Shown: piece after piece, positions 13,179 to 25,700 of the stretch
How positions within the stretch are numbered: the first letter of the stretch is position 1
Layout of the letters: each line of letters opens with the position of its first letter
DNA from: Tubiluchus corallicola
Lineage: Eukaryota; Priapulida; Priapulimorpha; Priapulimorphida; Tubiluchidae
Reading direction: 5' to 3'
DNA length: 64,000 bases
NCBI GenBank assembly: GCA_030141605.1
Contig: JAQGDQ010002377.1
Span: 248,001 to 312,000, forward strand
Notes under the pieces: model-generated
Database searches by the model: none
Told to the model about the DNA's origin: nothing
What the model saw: the letters and a program-made list of their open reading frames with translations, nothing else
Program-made: the position numbers and the translations under genes

Positions 13179-16100
13179 ATCAAGCAGCCATCGTCAACCT
13201 GCAAAAACGCAACACAATAAATTTCATAACAAATACAACTTGGTAAATGCCACTGTTATCAAAACAATGATGTAATCTGTTGCCATTCAGTAGAGCGCCA
13301 CAATGCACTGCCAGAGAAGCTAAACTGAATAACCTGAATAAGAATAGTAAGAGCTTAAACCTAATATTCCTAATAGCGAAGTCATAATCTATCGGTTTTG
13401 CTGCAATCTAACCGAAAACAATCAATCAACCTTCTCTTACCCTTTATGGTCCACCTGAGCTAAGTCAAATGGACGATACAAGTGGTTTTGGTCACCTGGT
13501 CAACCAAATGGTCGGCCTTAAAGGGTACTAGGACCACTTTATAAAATGAGGTTTAAATTAACGTTCTTAAAGTGAAAGTGTTCAGAGTGTAAGGTACATT
13601 TTCATTAAAATTTATAGCTTCATTATGTTGTAAGTGCTCAGCTATCCCAACTTCCAAATTTCTTACCGTAAAACAGAGTGCATTTTGCCGCCTTAACTTT
13701 GGACTGCGCGCCACCGATTGTGAAAGCGGCATAGAATGTGGATTCGATTTACAAAGATTATGGCAGTTATGAACAAGCGAAAATTTTATCTTTATACCTG
13801 CACTGTACATGTTCTACGGCAAGTGTTAAAATGTCGTGAGCAATAGATATGGCACTAGAGTTTTGACACCATCATACCTCAATAACAATGTTTGGTAGTA
13901 TGTGCTACTCATGCAATTGAACATTTATTCTAAGAAACAAAACATCTATTGAGTAGAATGAAATCTAATTTTTGCACAATTTAAACTTATTCGTTTGAAC
14001 AAACAAAGTAGGCAACTGTAATAAATTTCCAAAGGTATCATGGTGCATAGCATATAATAGCTATTCGAATCTGTTTTTAACTGCTGTAAAAGGCCACACC
14101 TCACAATTACGATTTGAGGCCGAAAATCAACCCAGTAAATCACAGTACCTTTTGATACGAACAGAACAATCTGGCAAAGTGGCCATTAGTGACCACATAC
14201 TATTGCTGAAGGGTATATACTGGTTAAAGACATCAATCAATTTCAGACCTATTATTGCTTGCAATTAGGGTAAGGTTGGACAACATAAGCACCAATTAGT
14301 CGCAATTTTGTATAGCAAAAAACTTCCAAACTGGTATAAAAGTGATGTAATAATAATAATTATTGCAATAATAATAATAATAACATTGGACCAGAAACTG
14401 AATGTAGCACTTTGTACATCTTGAACCACATGACATGCATTCCAGGGATCTCCAGGATCATGACATACAGACAAAATGGGATCGTAGTGAGATAGAAAAC
14501 GGGAACGCACATTAGAAAAAAATGTGAGTGTTTTCCCAAGTGTCTAAAAATATAAGAAGCATTGTCTGAAAAGCATTTCTTCTGCTAGGTTTAGTATTAA
14601 ATCAGGCATCTAAAAACTGTAGAACACAAAACCCACTGAGGAACTTACAGTACTTGCAAACTGTATAGGACTGACAGTAGTCAGTGATGTATTTGAATCT
14701 CTGTATATTGGACATCTCATTATTTATTAAGCAGGAACACCTATTATAGTATGTTTGTAAATACAACAGCCGCCGTTTATTTTGCAACGCGTTTGCTAAG
14801 CTCACTACGGATATTTAATGTCAGTGACATCATCAGGCCAGATGACAATTAAGATGGCGAAAATCAGGCTGCATAGTCGAAGAACTTAACTGTTCTTCTT
14901 GTTAAAACAACAGATAAGTGAATTTAAATTATGCAATATGAATTAATTTAAACCTGACATTACAAATTGACATGAACTTGTCTTCAAATGATATGTTTAG
15001 TTACATTAATAATAATTGGCAACAACCAAACAAGAAACAAAATACTGAAGGCTCCTTTTCCTGTCATCCATCAAAAATACGTTGCCGTGACATGGTACAA
15101 CAGTATTGCCATTTTTGGCTGTCGTCCAGTTTTAGTTAAACCGTGCTCCACCAATCATAAATTAATATTGTTGTGGTACCCATTAAACGTGATTTTCAAT
15201 ATTTTATTAAATACAAGGCCAAGCAATGTCTCCAGCATGACAACAAAAACCAATTTTATTGGAGTGGAAGCCCGAATAACTGAAATTAAAAGAGAAAAAA
15301 TTTCTATTAAAAAACTCTTTTAAAAAGCATCATTTTTCTATTTTAAGAAGAAATTTTCCTTTAGATTGTTCTTTGAGCGACGTTTTTTTAGAAAATCGGT
15401 GCAGACTTAGGAAGGTACCAAATGGGATTTGTTACCTACGTAGGGTTCTTGTACGAGGCGGCTGGTGCATTTACTGCAGGTGGATCTTCTTTCAAGTTCT
15501 TTGTAATAGTCAACATATAAGATATGTGCAAGTTTCCAAGACTTTTTTATTACACATAACACAACATATAACAAAATCGCTGTTACAGTATAAACTAATG
15601 TAAATGTTCAAAGTAAATTACATTAATACAATAATAAATCAATAAAAGGATTCAATAATACAATAATAGGAGATTCAAGCCAGGTTTCACAGGAATCTTG
15701 AAAGATGGAACAGAGATAAACGTATCGTGGATCAAGTATTTCATAGGGTATTATGGTTACAGGATAGTGAAAAAAGAAGAAAAATTAGGACACAAGGAAA
15801 GGAGAAAATATGACTGGCAACAACATAATTATGTTAAATTCCAGCAATATGTATTATCTTTATTTGCATTTTGTCACATATATGCAGTCACAAACTAAAA
15901 CAAATAATTAATTAATCAGCAATATTGTAATAAATAAACTGCAACAAAAATAATATAGTTAAAACACTAACTACACTACAAATTATAGTATGGGGGGAAA
16001 ATGCTGGACCATTTAAAAGTTTATTTGTATTTGTCTACGATCTTCTTCTTTAATTCTTTCTTAGATTTTGCTAGAGTAGATTGATGCATGACCTATCATA

Positions 16101-17210
16101 TCAAAAGTGTGCGCGTGATATGACCATATCAGTAAAACCATACGAGTAAAATTTTCCGAGTTTCGCATAAATTTAGATAAATTTTTCTTTCAAATGCTTG
16201 TTATACACTTCTTGATAAGGGAAATGATGATTGTATTCACTGACAAAGAGGAGAATCAACAAAATTCTAAATGGTTTGGAGACTGAATCAGTAAATTTTA
16301 TGTTAGGTCTCATTCTGAAAAAAAGATGTTAGTACTGGTAGTGATTAATTCTTATAATAATAAATCACTTTAATTGAAATTCAATCGACTAGTTTAAGTA
16401 AGTTGTTTCAATAATTATAACTGATCGTACTTGAATTATGTAACTTAGATCCTGATTCTCTGTATTCTCACAAAAGTCATTTCGAGAATCGCTTAGATAC
16501 TGGCAAAATATAACGAAATTCTGGCCCTGGAAAACCATGCGAATTTCCTTTGCGGGACACCGTGCGGAAAATCACTCTACGTATAAACGTTAAATAAACT
16601 TAAAAATTAGTTAAATAAGGCCAGTATAGTAGTATAAAACTTAATAGACAACAGACGAGAAAAAAGCTGGAGTGTTTTCTATGCGGTTTTAAGCTCTATC
16701 GCATAAATTGCTTAGCACTAATAATAAAACACTGCAGTTTGTCAATCACACTCATTCGCATTTTTTAAAGTTAATTGGAGTTTCAGAAACGAAAATATTT
16801 ATCAAAAATATAAAAGTGACAAACGTCAACAACACATTCCAACCTTTCAAATTTGTGACAGCCAACATATCGTTACCTTGTCTCGTTTTCAAACACGACA
16901 GAATTTCCTAAGAGTATTTTTTTTAAACTGAAAAACGTCATTGCAATTTTTCTAATAATTATTCTTCTATTTAAGGCTTTTCTTAGCATTTGCAATAGGA
17001 ACAAAATTGCTACACAACACAAACGCATTCAAGATAGCTTTTTTTCATATTCGCTCTGCGCACTCACATTTGCGCACGTAAGTCGACCAGGCCAATAATA
17101 TTTAGAGATATTGTTGAGAAAATATCGCAAGTGTTTCAGTGGAAATATAAAGTTTATTATTTGCGATTAACGGTTTACGGCAGTTCGAGTAGGACGGCAA
17201 TGTGGAAATC
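13179..17210. other. Intergenic region, no gene recognised
   Basis: AT-rich sequence between the minus-strand helix-hairpin-helix gene and the small plus-strand gene. The open frames at 14988-15323 and 15698-15898 have no domain, no splice context and poor composition. A short TIR element lies at 13440-13525. The part nearest 13179 probably contains the upstream leader exon and promoter of the helix-hairpin-helix gene, which I cannot place. Confidence 0.55.
13440..13525. mobile_element. Short MITE with TA target duplication
   Basis: The left end TA/CCCTTTATGGTCCACC and the right end GGTCGGCCTTAAAGGG/TA are imperfect inverted repeats flanked by TA. At about 86 bp it has no coding capacity. 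The TA duplication suggests a Tc1/mariner-class transposase acted in trans. The family is not identified. Confidence 0.5.
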
Positions 17211-17354
17211 ATGCCATTAAATAAGCCACTGCTTAGTGGACTTCAACAAATTCCAGCATATGCAAGTGAGGAGAGAATCAGATCCCTGTTTGCAAGGGAG
17301 ATGCATTTGAGAGTCCGAGCCGCTAAGATGAGAGATATGCGGGCTAAGCGTTGA
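17211..17354 (+). CDS. Candidate 47-residue basic protein gene
   Basis: A complete ORF of 47 codons plus stop, with an in-frame TAG 21 bases upstream of the ATG, so this ATG sets the longest frame. The protein starts MPLNKPLLSGLQQIPAY and ends in an Arg/Lys- and Met-rich helix-like segment (HLRVRAAKMRDMRAKR). Its base composition is more balanced than the flanks, which is why it stands out. An AATAAA lies at 17685-17690, a reasonable 3' end for a single-exon transcript. Possible acceptors upstream (for example GGTTTACGGCAG near 17184) would allow a spliced leader. I do not recognise the family. It could also be the last exon of a longer gene or a chance ORF. Confidence 0.4.
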   Translation: MPLNKPLLSGLQQIPAYASEERIRSLFAREMHLRVRAAKMRDMRAKR

Positions 17355-17684
17355 ACTGTGCAGACAGAGAGAGTTGAGCTGTTTTTAGCACAGTTTTGGT
17401 TAAGAACACTTTGCAGTTTGTGCTACATACATGCATAGATTTCAGCTAAGTGACGTGCGCTGTAAATAGAGTGTCTATGCAACTTAAACACTAAATATTC
17501 AACATTTCAAGATGGTAATAAACAACTCAAGTTAGTTTATAGCTCGTATGCTGTTCTTGTATGCACTACTCTAAGGTTAGATCATGAGGTTAGAACACTG
17601 AGAAGCTATACGTATTGACTAGGTGTAGTCAATCTATTTTTAACATGTATGTCTCCCTGTGATAGCATATTTGCATTCTTCTTC

Positions 17685-17690
17685 AATAAA
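17685..17690 (+). promoter_or_regulatory. Possible poly(A) signal of the small gene
   Basis: AATAAA about 330 bases after the stop codon of the 47-residue ORF, followed by T- and G-containing sequence. Assignment depends on the ORF being real. Confidence 0.35.
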
Positions 17691-18359
17691 GTTTCTCCCT
17701 GTATTTAAGCCAGCTGTTTGGTGGCACACAGTGAGATTGTCTACCCTATACATCCAATATCACCAGCTGTAAACAATTGCAATCAGCAATGAGAAATAAA
17801 GGTCATTTCATCTTTTAACAGGAATTTCTCCTTAAAAATAGAGCAGAGTTGAGGCCAACGTGCGTTAGAATACTGTGTCTGGATAGTTGAAATTTTTTGC
17901 ATTAACGGATTTTGCACAAGTGATAGTGCTACAGTGCAAACTATGCATTTACTGAAAGCTTTTTACAGTGTTTTCATCAAAAATGGATTTTAAATTTGTC
18001 TAAGGTAAGCAAACACATTTCATATAATTTTGCAAGAAAATCTATTGTGTGCAGAATAGAAGCCAACAAACATGATCAAATATAACATAATCGCTGCTTG
18101 GTGAGAGCATTTTTTTCATGAAGCATGCAAAATGCAACACCCACTTATGGTCCTGAAGAAGCTAAAGTAGAGAATTTACGACAAAAATATTTCACAATAA
18201 TTATTAAGATATGCACAAATGAAGCACAAGCAGCAAAGGTTAAACGAAGAATTGAATATTACAATATTTTTATGGAAAATCTGAATTGCAAAACAGTTAC
18301 AATAGTTTAAAAGAAAGTTGTAGAGAATCCAAAACACAAGGATTTAAGTCCCAAACAAA
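17691..18359. other. Non-coding stretch
   Basis: No gene, repeat or RNA feature recognised. The open frame at 18125-18310 (61 codons) has no domain and no splice context. Confidence 0.5.
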
Positions 18360-18610
18360 TGCCTCTGCCCAGATTAGGCTCAGAAAACGTTTCGGCTAGC
18401 TGCTGCTGCCATCATCAGTGGTGGATTTACAAACATTCAATAGGCAGAGCTTATTATGTACTAATTAAACTGTTAACAGGAGACAAATAGATGATGAATA
18501 ATAGACCAGTAAAGAAATTGATACAGCAGCTTAAAGACTAATCATGTAATTAATTACTAATAGACACACTAACAAACAGCTAAGTGTTTGAAAATGGAGT
18601 TAAAGGAATT
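18360..18610 (-). mobile_element. Penelope-like fragment, copy 1, with a hammerhead-like core
   Basis: Shares ordered blocks with 54400-54640: AACGTTTCG, TGCCATCATCAGTGG / TGTCATCATTAGTGG, TTTACAAACAT, AGGCAGAGC / AGGTAGAGC, TTATTATGTACTAATTAA / CTATTATGCACTAATTAA, then AGCTAAGT.TTTG. On the minus strand the first blocks read CTGATGA, a short self-complementary segment (GGC...GCC), then GAAAC, as in the core of hammerhead ribozymes known from Penelope-like pseudo-LTRs. Family assignment is an inference; no reverse transcriptase remains here. Confidence 0.5.
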
Positions 18611-18670
18611 GAACTGCTTTTAAATGTTAAGAAAAGGCTTATTAGGCTACTACCTGCCTATCGAGTGTAG

Positions 18671-19828
18671 GATAGGAGTGAGCATCGAACGTTTGAATTT
18701 GACTCGAACGAGTTTTTTTAGGTCGAATTTGATTCAAACCTTCAATCATCAATTTGAATAATTCGTGACTTCAGCTACATATGTTCTTTATCATTTAAAT
18801 GTTTGAGAAAGCATGCAATTAGCACAATTTAGCTGCGTTTTCTGTGCGAAATTTTTAACAATCTAATAGAGCGGTTTTACTGCAGAACAAAATACAGTTC
18901 TATGCACGATCTTTGTAAGACCACTTTTTACTAGTTCAAAAATCTTTTAAAGTGTATTTGAATTTAATTTGGATTTGAAATACTGAAATTTGGTTCAACT
19001 AGAATTCGAAAGTCACAAATTCGATTCGACACAAATTTGCTTTCTAGTTGAGAATGCTCTAATGTTGGGGAGAGCATCAAATGTTCAAATTCGATTCGAA
19101 CGAGTTTTTTTTAATTTGAATTCGATTCAAACCTAAAATTATAGATTTGAATAATTGAGCACTTCAGCCATACACATTCTTTATCATTAAAACACTTGAA
19201 ACATCATACAATTAGCACAATTTAGTAGTGATTCCTGTGCACATTTTTAATTAATTTTACATTTTTTAATTAATTATTAGCGGTTTTATTGCAGAACAAA
19301 ATTGAGTAATTTGCATGATCTTTGTAAGATCGCTGTTTACTGGTGGCTCGAAAATCTTTCAAACACAATTCGAATTTGAAATGCTAAAGTTTCGGTTCGA
19401 TTCGAAAGTCACAAATTCGATTCGAATTCGCTTTCTGGTAGGGGGTGAGCATCGAACATTCGAATCGAATTCGAACGCTCGAATTCGATTCGAACGAGTT
19501 TTTTAGTTCGAACTCGATTCGAATCCAAAACTATAGATTTTAATAATTCAGCACTTCAATCACATTTCTTCCTGATCCTTAAAACGATTGAAACGTCATG
19601 CAATTAGCATAATTTAGCTGTGATTTCTGTGCACAACTTTAAACAAATTACTAGTCGTTTTATTGCAGAACAAAATCTAGTGATATGCATGCATAATTTT
19701 TGTAAGACTAATTTTTACTGGTGGTTCCGGAAACTTGTTCGAAAATCGTTCAATCTCAATTCGAATTCGAAAGTCACAAATTCGGTTCGATTCGAATTCG
19801 CTTTCTGGTAGAGAATGCTCATCCCTAC
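18671..19828. mobile_element. Three tandem hAT-like MITE units
   Basis: Three head-to-tail units of roughly 375-395 bp begin near 18671, 19063 and 19438. Each starts like GTGAGCATCGAAC followed by TTCGAA/ATTCGATT-rich sequence and CGAACGAGTTTTTT. All share the internal blocks CAATTAGCA.AATTTAG, TTTTATTGCAGAACAAAAT and GTCACAAATTCG. Each ends with ATTCGCTTTCTGGTA or a close variant. The right end of unit 3 (GAATGCTCATCCCTAC) is the inverse of a GTAGGGATGAGCAT-like start, giving terminal inverted repeats typical of hAT-type non-autonomous elements. Small open frames here are produced by the TTCGAA repeats and are not genes. Confidence 0.7.
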
Positions 19829-20379
19829 TTTCTGATAGAGATTGCTCACCTGTTGAGTGTTGACATGATCTTTAGTGTGGCGTGTGCACAATTCATTGTG
19901 TGTACAGATGCTTGACTAATAACAAAAACGATGCTGCAATTACATTCGCAATTATAAGTATATTGGCAACGCTACTGTTGTGCGCCCTGGTGGTGAATCT
20001 GGTGATTTAGGCATGAACGTAAACGTAACGTTTTTGAATTTTTGTTAACAGTTTATAAAAGTTAAATTACCGTTACCGTCGAAGGATAGAGGTTAAGCAT
20101 AAGCAGCTTATGGACCTCTCCACTCTTCCTTGTTTACTTTATTAAAATAAAAATTAACAAAATTTGTGGCCACACTGCGATCATGAAGTATAGCACAAGA
20201 TTTCCTGAGTGTTGCCATTGTGGCAATCTGGGATCTTTATATTTTTCTGGATTGCATTTCTAGTGTCTATCAAGACGAATCTTAAACTGGGCAGGATTGG
20301 AGGCTTGAACTACAGCGTCAAGCAACATGTTCCACTCATTAATTACTCCCTTTGCAAATGTGAACCTCCTGTTATGAGT
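19829..20379. other. Non-coding stretch between two elements
   Basis: No gene or RNA recognised; the 72-codon frame at 20209-20427 runs into the inverted-repeat element and is not supported. Confidence 0.5.
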
Positions 20380-21280
20380 CGAGTGGAGCCAAGTAGACCA
20401 ATTGGTCTACTAGGGCTGCCCAAGTAGGACACTAGAGACAGGTCGCGAATTGAGTCGTTAACTGTACTGACACCGTCCGTTGTGCTTGTTTATGTAATAA
20501 TAATAATTAAAAACGTTAGTACACGTTGAATAATTTGTTATACATCTAATAAAATAAAAGAATTTTATTCTGAGCTGGTAGAACGGACAATATTAAATTT
20601 GGTTTCGATATTAATGTTGTTGAAGTGAAAAAAACCACTTTTTTGCGAATTCAACATTTGTTTAAGGTATATCATTTTTGATTTTGTCGCACTTCACAAA
20701 CAGGTGATCCGTTTCACTACCTCTTGGGCAAATAATTGTTTTCTTATAAGTAAACGTTCTAGCGATCTATGTGTCCTGCATGGGCTAGCGAGCCATGTAG
20801 GACAGTGCCCTACATGTTACAATATTACTGATAATATTAAAACTAATTATCCTTGCTTTTCTTAAATGTTAAAAATTACTTTTTTGTGTTGTGAAGGCTT
20901 AGCAGCATCTGTCTCATTTTTAAATTTGCAATTATTTCTGTAATAACTGTGTGCAGAATTTCTCTCTTCAAAGCATTAGATACTAGGTTTAATGTTATGA
21001 TATATTAATGGAGTTAATCATAATGATGAAATTATTGTAAGAAATGCATTTGTAAATTGCCAAGGAATATCCGTTTCTAAAAGAAATTTTGTTTTATGCT
21101 TTATTATGTCATAACAATACTTATAAACAATGGTAATATAAACTGGAAACAAGATTTGCCAGAGCAAGTTTCTCGACAAAAATCGCTAGTGTCCTACTTG
21201 GGCTGCCCATGTAGGACACTACTTTTAGCGCATCGGTTTTACCGGAAGTGGTCTACTTGGCTCAGTGGTCCACTCGGCTC
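20380..21280. mobile_element. 0.9-kb element with terminal inverted repeats
   Basis: The left end has GAGTGGAGCCAAGTAGACCA, then GGGCTGCCCAAGTAGGACAC near 20413. The right end has the inverse: CTAGTGTCCTACTTGGGC near 21186 and TGGTCTACTTGGCTCAGTGG near 21250. The inner 23-bp blocks differ at one base. A third related block (GCCATGTAGGACAGTGCCC) sits inside at about 20790-20808. No transposase frame is visible, so it is non-autonomous or decayed. Family unknown. Confidence 0.65.
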
Positions 21281-22704
21281 CCTACACCTCCTACTCCACC
21301 TTTGGGGAACTGTTCTCTGGATTTTGTAGGACTTGATGCCAAAAGTTTGAAAGTGCTTTTACTAGTCATGAATCAAATATGGTAGGCTATCTGGTGAGTG
21401 CTATAAATTCCCCCAGTGACGCTCAGAACAGTTCCCATTGACTGAAATGGATACGCTTCAATGATTAGTAAGAGCATTTAGAGAAATTATGGAATTAAGA
21501 GAAAACGTGTTACAACTAAATGTAATGAGTGCGAAGGATGACACTCCTATGCGGAACTAGGAACGACCATATAATGATAGAAGAAAATAATCTGCTCTTG
21601 CACATTTAATAGGTTGTGCTGATATTGGAAAAGGTGAAGAGGAGCCAGTGAACCGCCGCCGCCCATAAATTGGCGCGTTTCCTGCATATTTATGGATTTT
21701 TGAAACTGCTTTCTAGCAACTAAAAATAAAATTGAGAATTTTGTTCTATGAAATATACTAATTCCTTGTTTAAAATATAGTTAATCCTTTGAAACATAAT
21801 CTTTGTTTACATCCACTTACTAAAAACTGTTAGAGGGAAAGTCAACTGACTTCATTGATAGCTGTTGTTATGGTATATGGGCTACTTGATGACCTACCTA
21901 ATGATTGAAAGAGATAATAATCAACTCTAAGTACAAAGGTGGGAGATCTAAAGGAGAATTAACAGATTTTTAACCTCTGTTATTAGGAAATTATTTGAAA
22001 AAAATCTTTATGAAAAGTAACGTTGAAATATTAGAGAGTAACATTTGCAATTTACCGGGGGGGGGGGGGGGACATAGAAACAGAGGTACATAAGAAACGG
22101 TTTCACATTCACAGTATTAGATTATAACAGTGGGATATTAAATCTAACATTGGACTAGAGTATAATGGAGATGAAAACTGAATTGTATAATTTATTATGA
22201 GATGTAGGAAAATGTTTTTATCGGTTATCATTAAGGGATTGTGGTAATTAAGTGTTGACTCGTGTGATTCCTTTTTAATGTACAAATTAAATAGTGAAGC
22301 CAAGACCATTATTAATAAGCTTATTGGAAGCAACACTCCCAAGTGTAATTAAGTTGTAAGAAAACTTTTAAGAAGTTTTTGGTAGAACATTTTAAGAAGA
22401 CCTTTTAATTAATGTCTTTTAATTCTGTAAGATTAAATAATTATATTCTTCTGGTTGCTTTCTGCTAGTAATTCTGACAAAATGTCTAGTGAAGTAATCA
22501 CTCTTCAATTGATTTAGCCAAAATGTTTGAAGATTCTAAAATAAATTTGTGTGCATTCTTTCAGATGTAATAAGACATGACACTCATGGATACTTATGTA
22601 TAAAGTCCTGAGATTTATTGACTTATCCAGACAAAGGATTCTAGTTTCGGGAATAAAGCTTTAGTGGTAGCTCATTTTATTTTTCCTCAAATACAGCTGT
22701 CATC
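21281..22704. other. Region upstream of PRPF3
   Basis: No coding exon recognised. A 15-base G run lies at 22057-22071. An acceptor-like ATACAG at 22691-22696, only eight bases before the PRPF3 start codon, suggests a 5'-untranslated intron whose first exon and promoter lie somewhere upstream in this stretch. Confidence 0.5.
22057..22071. repeat. Poly-G tract
   Basis: Fifteen consecutive G residues in AT-rich surroundings. It could be real or a base-caller length artefact. Confidence 0.9.
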
Positions 22705-25700
22705 ATGTCTCTGTCTAAGAGTGAGGTGGAAGCAGCACGACCAAAGATTGAAAAAGTTGTGTACAAGTTTTTAGGTTATAGTGAACCGCATTTAGAGTCG
22801 GCTTCCGTCAATTGCTATCAAAAACAGTATGAGAAGAAGAAAATGGTACGCAAGCTGGCTCGTTACCTGGATGAGAAGAAAGCAGAGAAATTGTCTGAAA
22901 AACTTTTGCGAGCTTTTAAGGATATTCAAGACCAAGCTTTTGATTTGGGAAAGGCAAGTAACAATATTTTAGTTCTTCATTTTTTTTCCAAATTGTGCTG
23001 TGTTGTTTAATATTTTAAAATTCTATGAAATTCATTTCTCTCTTGTGATTAGTTTGGAAATTAACTCATCCAACTAATCATGTTTTGCACCACTTGTTTT
23101 AAACCACATGTAATATACAGAAACTGCTGCTCGCCTTGACAATAACTAAATGGGGCATGAATTGTGTCAATGTTGATAATGTGTTAAGCACACTGAATTA
23201 CATAAAAGATGATTTATTTTGCCTAAAGTGTTTTGAATATTGTTTGCTTATTAGAAAATTACCAACTTTTAATAATTGTATATTGATTAACAGCCATTTT
23301 CGTCAATTTTTTTCTCGAAAAAATTGTTTGATTTGTGATTGGGAAGAGTAAATTTTAGCAGGGTCTAACTCACTAATGTTAAAAATTAGTGATCTGTCAA
23401 TTTTTTCTGCATGTATGGCCTGTACATGTACTGTGCATGTACTACCTGCAATTGTTTTTGAAATCTAAAACTACAACATTCGTTAACAAAGTTGTCTTCT
23501 TTTACAAAATCTTTGTGTTAAGATTCATTTTTGATTTTATCTTAATAGTGCACTGACATTTCAAAAAGCTAGTTTTCTTGCACTATAGTAAAACTAGCTA
23601 ATTAGATAAGCTGATACATTAAGTAAAAATAAAGACCTTGGGTAAATAATTCAGACGTGAATGTTGGAGACAGTTCTTTTTCTGTGATGATGGCGTACTT
23701 ACTGCACATATGAAGTTTTATTTGCTTATTTTCATTCAGGTGAAACAAGAGTCAACTGACGAAGAAAAAGCCAGCAAACGACGACGATTTGATGATGAGG
23801 ATGATCGTAGGAAAGACAGAAAAGAAGACGGCAAACGAGATAGAGATTCAAGTAGCAGGAAGAGGTTTTTGTGAAAAATAGCTATTCATATTTGCAGACT
23901 TCGTCGTGTCTCTTAGTTTTAATAGCTGAATGGTCGCTGTTCGTGGTTAGAGCTTTAAGTTAAGCGAACCAAGCTTGGTTAGTAAGGAGATGGGTGTTTG
24001 TCCGGAGAATTGTTTACGAGTGGTCCTGCCACTACGAGCTACTTTAAGTAGACGTTGCTATTGAGCATTGAATGTTGTCTTGGAGAGTGAGTACTTTTGA
24101 TAATTTCAGTAATGCTTTAAGGTCTATGTAATTTGCTTTTGCAGGTACAGTGAAGAAATTAATGGCAGCCGGGAGGAGGCAAAACGACCAAAAAGAGACG
24201 ACAAGAAGGAGAAACCAAAAACTAAACCAGTGTGCAAAATTAATATTCATTATTTCAAAATTAACAATCAATTTATGGATGCTGTCTCTTTGCTAAGTAG
24301 TCATTAAAAATAATAGCAAAATACTATTACCTGACATAGGCAGCTACTGAACAATTAACCAGATGCCTTTATAGCGCATGAATGTGCTTAGCAATATTTA
24401 ATAGTTAAGTATATATTGGCATATATACTTGCCTTTTGGTAAGAAGTTCATAGATGGATGAGAAACTTGGAGAATAATTGTTATTACGTAATTTTTAAAC
24501 ATGGTCGTGTTTCTTTAGTATGTTCTGAACTGTTTTTTTTCCATACACATACTATAATAGTAATTGAGACTGAGAATGTTAATATAAATAATTCTCTAAA
24601 AATTTGAAAATCATGCTTTGACCCTGCCAGTTTTGGTTGTCAGCAACTCATTCCTGGGTTCCTTTGCAATTTTAAGTAGGTATGTCGAAGAACAGAAGTG
24701 TAGTTTCAAAGCAAATTTAATTTGTATAGCAATTACTGCTATGCAATTCTTGTAATAAATTATGTCCTGAAAAAATTAGTGGCGTCAAATCGACAGTTGT
24801 CAAGGGAGCAGCATTATCTTATGCGTGGAAATCAGACACCATGGAAGCATACAGTATTAACTGATTAAGTATATTTTTAAAATTCAAGTAAGTCTATTTC
24901 AGTCTTGCAGAACATTTGCGTAATAATAGTACAATGTATATTGTGTGGGCCTAGTTTTGCACAACATAGGCCCACATTTTAAAAAGTTGTGGCGTCCTTG
25001 ACTCCTCTGACAGTAGCACAGAAGAACCACTGCTGAATAATCTGTAAAAACTGTCCCACTAATTTGTTTACTCAATTGATTTGTTGCTGCAAGTCTAGCC
25101 AAGCAAATTATTGATTAAAGTCCTAGATATCTTGATGTTGCTACTTTGCTCGCATTTATGTTACAGACCTGTTACTGTTAGCATTTAATGGCTCACTGGA
25201 ACTGATTTGACACGTTGCAATATACCGATTTATTTCGAGATATTATTGAATGAATGGGAAACTTGTTCTGTAATCAAGTACATGTATCTTAAAAAATCTG
25301 AAAATTCATTTTCTGGGTGATACTTTATTTATTCAACAATTTCCTACATGCACATATGCACATAATTTCCAAATGGATAATCAAATTTTCTATTGTGATT
25401 AATCGTTGAACAGAGTTAGTAATTGTCGTTTGGTTTGATTATGGTAGGAAACGCAGGAAGATGGTCCTATTCCTGGTCCAGATCCGAATAAACCGAGTCC
25501 AGGGATGCTTACAGCAATACAAATTCAGGATATGATGGCAAATGCACAGAGAATGATAGAAGAACGAAAGAAACAGTTAAATTTAATAGTAAGTAAGCCT
25601 TTAATTCTTTAAAGTATTATATCAAATAAACTTATTTAAAGTCATGAATTATCAAATTATGAGGAAAAGAATTCACAAGTTTTTCTTGCACATTCGAGTT

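Noticed and set aside
14988-15323. 111-codon plus-strand ORF
   Set aside because: No domain, AT-driven composition, no splice or poly(A) context that would support a gene.
19315-19915. Several ORFs of about 63 codons over the TTCGAA-rich region
   Set aside because: They arise from repeated TTCGAATTCG sequence within the MITE array and repeat the same low-complexity peptide.
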